A stretch of DNA of 18,323 nucleotides from Trueperella sp. Lineage in GTDB: Bacteria; Actinomycetota; Actinomycetes; Actinomycetales; Actinomycetaceae. Positions 14,316 through 18,323 of the stretch are shown piece by piece. Location: the NCBI GenBank assembly GCA_012727825.1, contig JAAYGH010000022.1, forward strand, positions 1 through 18,323, in the 5' to 3' direction. A program made the translations under genes and the position numbers. Below the pieces are notes generated by a model. That model ran no database searches. It was given only the letters and a program-made list of their open reading frames with translations, and was not told the DNA's origin. Every line of letters starts with the position of its first letter. The stretch's first letter is position 1.

Positions 14316-16265
14316 TTGAAGAAAATCCACGCTGTCGCCGGTGGCCTATGCGCGCTCGGCGCGCTGCTCATGCCATCCGTCGCATTCGCCGCACCGCCCA
14401 TGGATCTCGAATCAAACTTTACTGATAGCGCCGACATCGCGAGTAATGACGCGGAGATTGAGGCGGCTCTCGAAGAGATTGCGGGCAACGATCTGTGGAT
14501 CGTGACAGTCGACAACACCGACGGACTGGGCGCCGAGCAATGGGCGCTGGACACTCATTCGAGATCCGGGCTCGAGATGCACGACGGCGTGTTTGTGGTC
14601 TCGATAGATAACTCCGAGGTCGGCTGGCACTCTCCCGGCACGGCGCCAGGCGTTTCTTACACCACAATCGACAAGGCGCTCACTGACGAGGTTATCGATA
14701 TGTTCAGCGCCGATAACTGGGACGAGGGCCTTCTCGCCTTCGTCCAGAACGTCGAGGCCGTGACCGACGGCGGCAATCCGGTTGTGGGCGGTCCCGAGCC
14801 GTTCCCGTGGGTGGCCGTCGGCGGTGGCGCGCTCGTGATTGCAGGTGGGGCCGCCGGTGTCACGACCCTGCGCAAGCGCCGGAGCGCAGCCGAGCTCGAA
14901 TCGAGCGCAGACGCGCAGGTCCAAGAAGCATCCAGCACACTCCTCCAGACCGACGACGACGTTCGATCAGCATCCGCAGAACTTGAGTTCGCACGGGCCG
15001 AGTTTGGTCTCGAAGCTACCCAGGACTTCCAAAAGACCCTCGTCACGGCGCGTGAAGCCACGCACCAAGCATTCCAGATTCACGGGCAGCTTCATGACAC
15101 GAACCCGGAGACGCCCGAACAGAAGGTCTCCATGGCGAGCAAGATTAGTGAACTCGTCACCACCGCTCAGGCAGCCCTCGATGAACACACGAAGCAATTT
15201 TCTGAGTTGCGAAACCTCGCAGCGAATGCAGATTCCAAAGTGGCTGAGATCGAAACTCGTATGAAAGAGATTGCTGGCAGATCAGATCTGGGCCGCCGCA
15301 CGCTGACCAACCTTGAGGTGAACTACCCTGCATCGGCTCTCGAAACGCTCCGCACCTACCCCGACCAGGTGGCGCATCTCCTCGAGGCGACCGAAGAGTC
15401 ACTCACGGCTGCACGCGAGGAGCTCGAGGCAAACGATCGCAACGGCGCCGTGCCCTATATTCGCCTCGCGGAGGGGACGCTGAATCAGGCCTCGGGCCTC
15501 AATGAGACAGTCCTCGACGCTCCGCGCGTTCTCGAAGAGAAGAAACAGGACGTGGCCAGGCAGATCGAATCACTCTCCTCGGATATCTCAGATGCGAACC
15601 GCTTGGCTTCCAACGTCGCCTCGGTCACGTCACTTCGCACCACGGCCGAGGCCGTCGTGCAGCGCGCGAAAGCTGGCCAGACCGATCCGTTCCGCATCGC
15701 TGAAGAACTTCACGACGCCGAAGTAAATATCGACATGGCACTCGAGCCCTTCCGGCAAGCTGACGAGAACCGCAAGCGGCTTGAAGTGGATGCCGAACGG
15801 GCTCGCGCACTGGCCGCAAATGCGATTGCCGAGGCCGACCAGGCGATCTCGCGCTACCGCGCGTCAACGCGCTCGGGTGCGCGCGAACAACTTTCCCGCG
15901 CCGAGAGCGACTACCAGTCGGCGAACTCACTTCCAGATCCCCAGCAAAAGCTCCGCCTCTACGAATCGGCTCGTCAGGCAGCCAATCGCGCCCGGCAAGC
16001 CGTGTTCAACGACATCGACCAGTCCTACCGCTCTGGACCCCCTCGTTCGGGTGGTTCTCGTTCATCCGGAAACGACTCCTTTGCTGGTGCGATGGCTGGC
16101 TCCATCATTGGTGGCCTTGCACGCGGCGTTATTCTCGGCGGAATGTCCGGAGGTTTCGGCGGCGGATCCCGCGGTGGATCCCGCGGTGGATCACGCGGGG
16201 GCTTCGGAGGAGGCGGAAGCTTCGGCGGCGGGGGCGGGCCAACCGGAGGGCGCCGCGGCTTCTAG
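14316..16265 (+). CDS. Secreted/membrane TPM-domain protein with coiled coil and Gly-rich tail
   Basis: This 649-residue protein starts at TTG 14316, placed by AGGAGG five bases upstream and by the signal peptide that follows (AVAGGLCALGALLMPSVAFA, cut near residue 25). Residues about 30-145 form a TPM domain (IVTVDNTDGLGAEQWALDT; GVFVVSIDNSEVGW). One membrane helix lies at about 163-185 (VAVGGGALVIAGGAAGV), followed by KRR. Residues about 190-590 are charged, Ala/Glu/Arg-rich and strongly helical, probably a cytoplasmic coiled coil. The tail is Gly/Ser/Arg-rich with GSRG repeats. The topology would put TPM outside and the coiled coil inside. TPM domains occur in envelope, photosystem-repair and stress proteins. 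The next gene is a PspA homologue 82 bases on, so a shared envelope-stress role is likely. The frame is open back to 14154, but nothing there looks coding. Confidence 0.9.
   Translation: MKKIHAVAGGLCALGALLMPSVAFAAPPMDLESNFTDSADIASNDAEIEAALEEIAGNDLWIVTVDNTDGLGAEQWALDTHSRSGLEMHDGVFVVSIDNSEVGWHSPGTAPGVSYTTIDKALTDEVIDMFSADNWDEGLLAFVQNVEAVTDGGNPVVGGPEPFPWVAVGGGALVIAGGAAGVTTLRKRRSAAELESSADAQVQEASSTLLQTDDDVRSASAELEFARAEFGLEATQDFQKTLVTAREATHQAFQIHGQLHDTNPETPEQKVSMASKISELVTTAQAALDEHTKQFSELRNLAANADSKVAEIETRMKEIAGRSDLGRRTLTNLEVNYPASALETLRTYPDQVAHLLEATEESLTAAREELEANDRNGAVPYIRLAEGTLNQASGLNETVLDAPRVLEEKKQDVARQIESLSSDISDANRLASNVASVTSLRTTAEAVVQRAKAGQTDPFRIAEELHDAEVNIDMALEPFRQADENRKRLEVDAERARALAANAIAEADQAISRYRASTRSGAREQLSRAESDYQSANSLPDPQQKLRLYESARQAANRARQAVFNDIDQSYRSGPPRSGGSRSSGNDSFAGAMAGSIIGGLARGVILGGMSGGFGGGSRGGSRGGSRGGFGGGGSFGGGGGPTGGRRGF
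16164..16199 (+). repeat. Three 12-bp repeats encoding GSRG
   Basis: GGATCCCGCGGT occurs at 16164-16175 and 16176-16187, with a variant at 16188-16199. It encodes the GSRG units in the tail of the TPM protein and can vary in copy number without frameshift. Confidence 0.85.
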
Positions 16266-16347
16266 ACGCCGGCCGAGACAACGGGGTCGTTAATTTTGTC
16301 CACTTTCAATAACCAATAAGAGTAAATCAAATAGAAAGGCCACTCTC

Positions 16348-17103
16348 ATGGCAGAAAAGCAGTCCATCCTCGGACGTATTTCCCAGTTGGCAAAGGCCAA
16401 TATCAACTCGCTGATCGATCGCGCGGAAGATCCGCAGAAGATGCTTGATCAGATGGTTCGCGACTACACGAACTCCATTGCTGAAGCTGAGGACGCCGTG
16501 GCCGTCACGGTCGGCAACCTACGCCTAGCCGAGGCTGATTACAACGAGGATATCGCCTCGGCGCGCGAGTGGGGTCAGAAGGCTCAGGCTGCCGTCAACA
16601 AGGCGAAGGAAATGCGCGACTCGGGCAACGACGATGGTGCACGAAAGTTCGACAACCTCGCTCGCGTTGCTCTCGAACGTCAGATCCAGCACGAGGGCGA
16701 AGCGCGCTCTGCCGAGCCAATGATTTCCTCACAGCAAGAAGTCGTGGACAAGCTCAAAGACGGGCTCAACATGATGCGCAACAAGCTCGGTGAGCTCAAG
16801 AACAAGCGTGATCAGCTCGTTGCTCGCCAGAAGTCCGCCGAAGCGCAGAATCGTGTTCAGGACGCAATCGGTTCGATCAACGTCCTCGACCCGACTTCCG
16901 AGCTGTCTCGCTTCGAGGACCGCGTGCGCCGCCAAGAGGCGATCGCCGTCGGTCGCGCTGAAGTCTCTGCATCCTCGCTTGACGATCAGTTCGCCGAACT
17001 CGAGGCATCCACGGACACCACCGAAATTGAGGCACGTCTGGCCGCACTTCAGTCCGGTGAAGAGCCCAAGGCCATCGAAGGCCGGGAATTCACCGATTAC
17101 TAA
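16348..17103 (+). CDS. pspA: PspA/IM30 family membrane-stress protein
   Basis: This 251-residue, almost wholly helical protein matches the PspA/IM30 (ESCRT-III-like) family, whose members bind stressed membranes and polymerise. It begins with an amphipathic segment (ILGRISQLAKANINSLIDR), then EDPQKMLDQMVRDY, which is nearly diagnostic. A long coiled coil follows (about 25-185), with a hairpin of heptads around LKNKRDQLVARQKSAEAQ. SSLDDQFAELE and a short tail (AIEGREFTDY) end it. Length is near the usual 220-270. ATG at 16348 follows GAAAGG at about eight bases. It lies 82 bases after the TPM gene on the same strand, and no terminator is visible between them. The usual E. coli partners PspB, PspC and PspF are not in the window. 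The TPM protein, with its inner coiled coil, could serve as the membrane partner, which is inference. Confidence 0.95.
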   Translation: MAEKQSILGRISQLAKANINSLIDRAEDPQKMLDQMVRDYTNSIAEAEDAVAVTVGNLRLAEADYNEDIASAREWGQKAQAAVNKAKEMRDSGNDDGARKFDNLARVALERQIQHEGEARSAEPMISSQQEVVDKLKDGLNMMRNKLGELKNKRDQLVARQKSAEAQNRVQDAIGSINVLDPTSELSRFEDRVRRQEAIAVGRAEVSASSLDDQFAELEASTDTTEIEARLAALQSGEEPKAIEGREFTDY

Positions 17104-17157
17104 AATTTTGCGCTAGGTCTGCGAACCCGCTGATCTAGGCAACAGCCACTGCAGATC

Positions 17158-17213
17158 GCCCCGGTTGGAATATGCTCAGAGCCTCAAACTCACAGCAATG
17201 TTCCTACCGGGGC
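17158..17213. other. Long imperfect stem-loop (possible structured RNA or terminator)
   Basis: Arms GCCCCGGT (17158-17165) and ACCGGGGC (17206-17213) pair fully. After a single T/T mismatch, GGAA pairs with TTCC. After a small internal loop, TGCT (17173-17176) pairs with AGCA (17194-17197). Inside that, GAG can pair with CTC. About 19 base pairs thus stack over 56 bases in the gap between pspA and the NYN gene. No T tract follows. It could end pspA transcription, be a small RNA, or be a protein-binding site. Confidence 0.55.
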
Positions 17214-17234
17214 GGCCACATGTCCGAGTTAAGT

Positions 17235-17240
17235 TAGAAT
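17235..17240 (+). promoter_or_regulatory. -10 box placed for a leaderless NYN transcript
   Basis: TAGAAT matches the -10 consensus at five of six bases and ends six bases before the ATG at 17247. Transcription would start at or next to the A of the start codon. No clear -35 and no ribosome site are present, which fits leaderless genes of actinobacteria. Confidence 0.5.
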
Positions 17241-17246
17241 CCGGAT

Positions 17247-17843
17247 ATGTATCTGCTTATTGACGGCGAAAATATCGATGCCACCCTCGGGGTGAACATC
17301 CTCAAACGCGCGCCTAACCCAGAAGAACGCCCACGCTGGGATCGGGTCCTTAAATATGACCCGTGGGCGCAGGACACACCAAAGCCGGATGGTTCGGAAG
17401 ATATTACCGACACACCCGCTCGCATCGGTTCTGGCCTGTTTTTCCTCAATGCCAAGCAACGTACCGCCACGACATTCGTTCAGGCGCTGCTCGCTATCGG
17501 CTGGCAGCCAATTTTACTCACCTCCGACGAACCTCACGTCAAAATTGTGGATGCGGGTATCCAAAAAACTCTGACGGCAATCCAAGACTCGCGCCCGGGG
17601 GCGGACATCGTCATCGCCTCACACGATGTTGACTATCTGCCACACATCACGAGCCTGCTGAACGTCGGTCACCGGGTAGCCGTGATCTGCTTCCGCGAGT
17701 ACCTCTCGACACAATTGGCCGAACTTGAGAGCCGCGGGCTCAAAATCATTGATTTGGAGTACGACGTCGGGGCGTTCAATCAGATGCTCAGTCGCATCAA
17801 CCCGATTAATCTGAACGATTTCGATCCGTTGGCATTCCTCTAA
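17247..17843 (+). CDS. NYN-domain putative ribonuclease
   Basis: This 198-residue protein is of the NYN (PIN-like fold) family, predicted metal-dependent RNases that process or degrade RNA. The acidic active-site set is visible: YLLIDGENID at residues 2-11, VDAGIQKTL near 100, and DIVIASHDVDYLPHI near 115-130, followed by GHRVAVICF. An insert of about 45 residues between the first strand and the next helix (PNPEERPRWDRVLKYDP) is longer than in minimal NYN domains and may shape substrate choice. There is no signal peptide or membrane segment, so it is cytoplasmic. It is probably transcribed alone from the -10 at 17235-17240. It ends 80 bases before the response regulator gene on the same strand, so read-through is possible. 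The RNA target is unknown. Confidence 0.9.
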   Translation: MYLLIDGENIDATLGVNILKRAPNPEERPRWDRVLKYDPWAQDTPKPDGSEDITDTPARIGSGLFFLNAKQRTATTFVQALLAIGWQPILLTSDEPHVKIVDAGIQKTLTAIQDSRPGADIVIASHDVDYLPHITSLLNVGHRVAVICFREYLSTQLAELESRGLKIIDLEYDVGAFNQMLSRINPINLNDFDPLAFL

Positions 17844-17849
17844 ATACCC

Positions 17850-17922
17850 TGCAAGATCGCCAAACGCGCCGTTAACATGTGTATGAGTTATCGCCACCGC
17901 AAAATTTAGTGCAAGATTGACA
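17850..17922 (+). repeat. Pair of 13-base direct repeats upstream of the response regulator
   Basis: TGCAAGATCGCCA (17850-17862) and TGCAAGATTGACA (17910-17922) match at 11 of 13 bases and are exactly 60 bases apart, start to start. They flank the whole gap before the response regulator start. A regulator-binding role is possible. Confidence 0.4.
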
Positions 17923-17923
17923 T

Positions 17924-18323
17924 ATGGTCGCACAGCGAGGAAACAGTAAACCCGAAGCAAAAATTTTGGTCGTCGACGACGAGCCCACGATTCGTGAGCT
18001 CCTGTCGGCCTCACTGCGTTTCGCAGGATTCGACGTTGCAACGGCGCAGGATGGCGCCGAAGCGATCCGCGTGGAGCGCGATTTTCAGGCGGACCTCGTC
18101 GTACTAGACATCATGCTGCCCGACATGGACGGTTTCGAGGTGCTCGTCGAGCTACGCGAACGCGAGCCGGACCTTCCCGTGCTGTTCCTGACAGCAAAGG
18201 ATGATGTGCAAGACCGCGTGCGAGGGCTCGAGGTCGGCGCCGATGATTACGTCACCAAACCATTCTCACTTGAAGAGGTGGTGGCGCGCATCCACGCGAT
18301 CTTACGCCGAACCTCCCCCGACA
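17924..18323 (+). CDS. OmpR/PhoP-family response regulator, 3' end cut by window
   Basis: The first 133 residues of a two-component response regulator are present; the DNA-binding domain lies beyond the edge. The receiver domain (about 13-128) shows the acidic pair Asp18/Asp19 (ILVVDDE), the phospho-acceptor Asp62 (VVLDIMLPDMDGF), Thr90 (LFLTAK) and Lys112 (DDYVTKPFSLEEVVARI). The wording KPFSLEEVVARIHAILRR and the short polar N-tail before the domain are most like actinobacterial PhoP and its close relatives, but the subfamily cannot be fixed without the C-terminus. ATG at 17924 is taken; GTG at 17927 is an alternative. No ribosome site is visible, so it may be leaderless. A sensor kinase gene is expected downstream. 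No promoter is sure in the 80-base gap, which holds two near-identical 13-base direct repeats. Confidence 0.93.
   Translation, partial: MVAQRGNSKPEAKILVVDDEPTIRELLSASLRFAGFDVATAQDGAEAIRVERDFQADLVVLDIMLPDMDGFEVLVELREREPDLPVLFLTAKDDVQDRVRGLEVGADDYVTKPFSLEEVVARIHAILRRTSPD

Noticed and set aside
17158..17213. Integron attC site or insertion-sequence end
   Set aside because: The fold is suggestive, but the conserved GTTRRRY core and any transposase or integrase are absent.

Overview
The window looks like chromosomal DNA from a moderately high-GC actinobacterium, most likely in the family Actinomycetaceae (Trueperella/Arcanobacterium-like). This rests on a DtxR-type iron regulator with every classical ligand in register, the actinobacteria-typical DUF3027 protein, a CspB-type cold-shock protein with a C-terminal extension, frequent GTG/TTG starts, and several genes that appear to be leaderless. 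The genus is inference. I see no phage, insertion sequence, CRISPR array or other sign of recent transfer.

Left part (1-7984), all on the minus strand. Transcription runs from an NlpC/P60 secreted peptidase (7984-7187), past two hairpins, to a tandem universal stress protein (6988-6041), then tRNA-Arg(CCT) (5958-5886), the tRNA U34 hydroxylase TrhO (5823-4918), and a 1526-residue helicase/nuclease-like protein (4835-255). The last overlaps a small unknown gene that runs off the left edge. The giant protein is the most striking object here. It has the layout of DUF4011-type SF1 helicases with a C-terminal MTES_1575-type nuclease domain, yet nearly every catalytic motif I can align is altered, so it looks like a conserved pseudo-enzyme.

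Middle (8121-14112). A dtxR gene (minus) diverges from serC (plus). serC converges on an NCS2 purine/pyrimidine permease, with a 16-bp perfect stem between them. Upstream of the permease is a compact minus-strand operon csp - DUF3027 - manA, with an 8-bp gene overlap and an 8-bp gap. An 18-bp palindrome lies directly before the permease start.

Right part (14316-18323), all on the plus strand. First comes a secreted/membrane TPM-domain protein with a long coiled coil and Gly/Arg tail, then a PspA/IM30 protein, which suggests an envelope-stress module. A 56-nt imperfect hairpin follows, then a NYN-domain putative RNase with a -10 box placed for leaderless transcription. Last is the receiver half of a PhoP-like OmpR-family response regulator, cut by the window edge. 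No stretch longer than about 300 bases lacks a gene.
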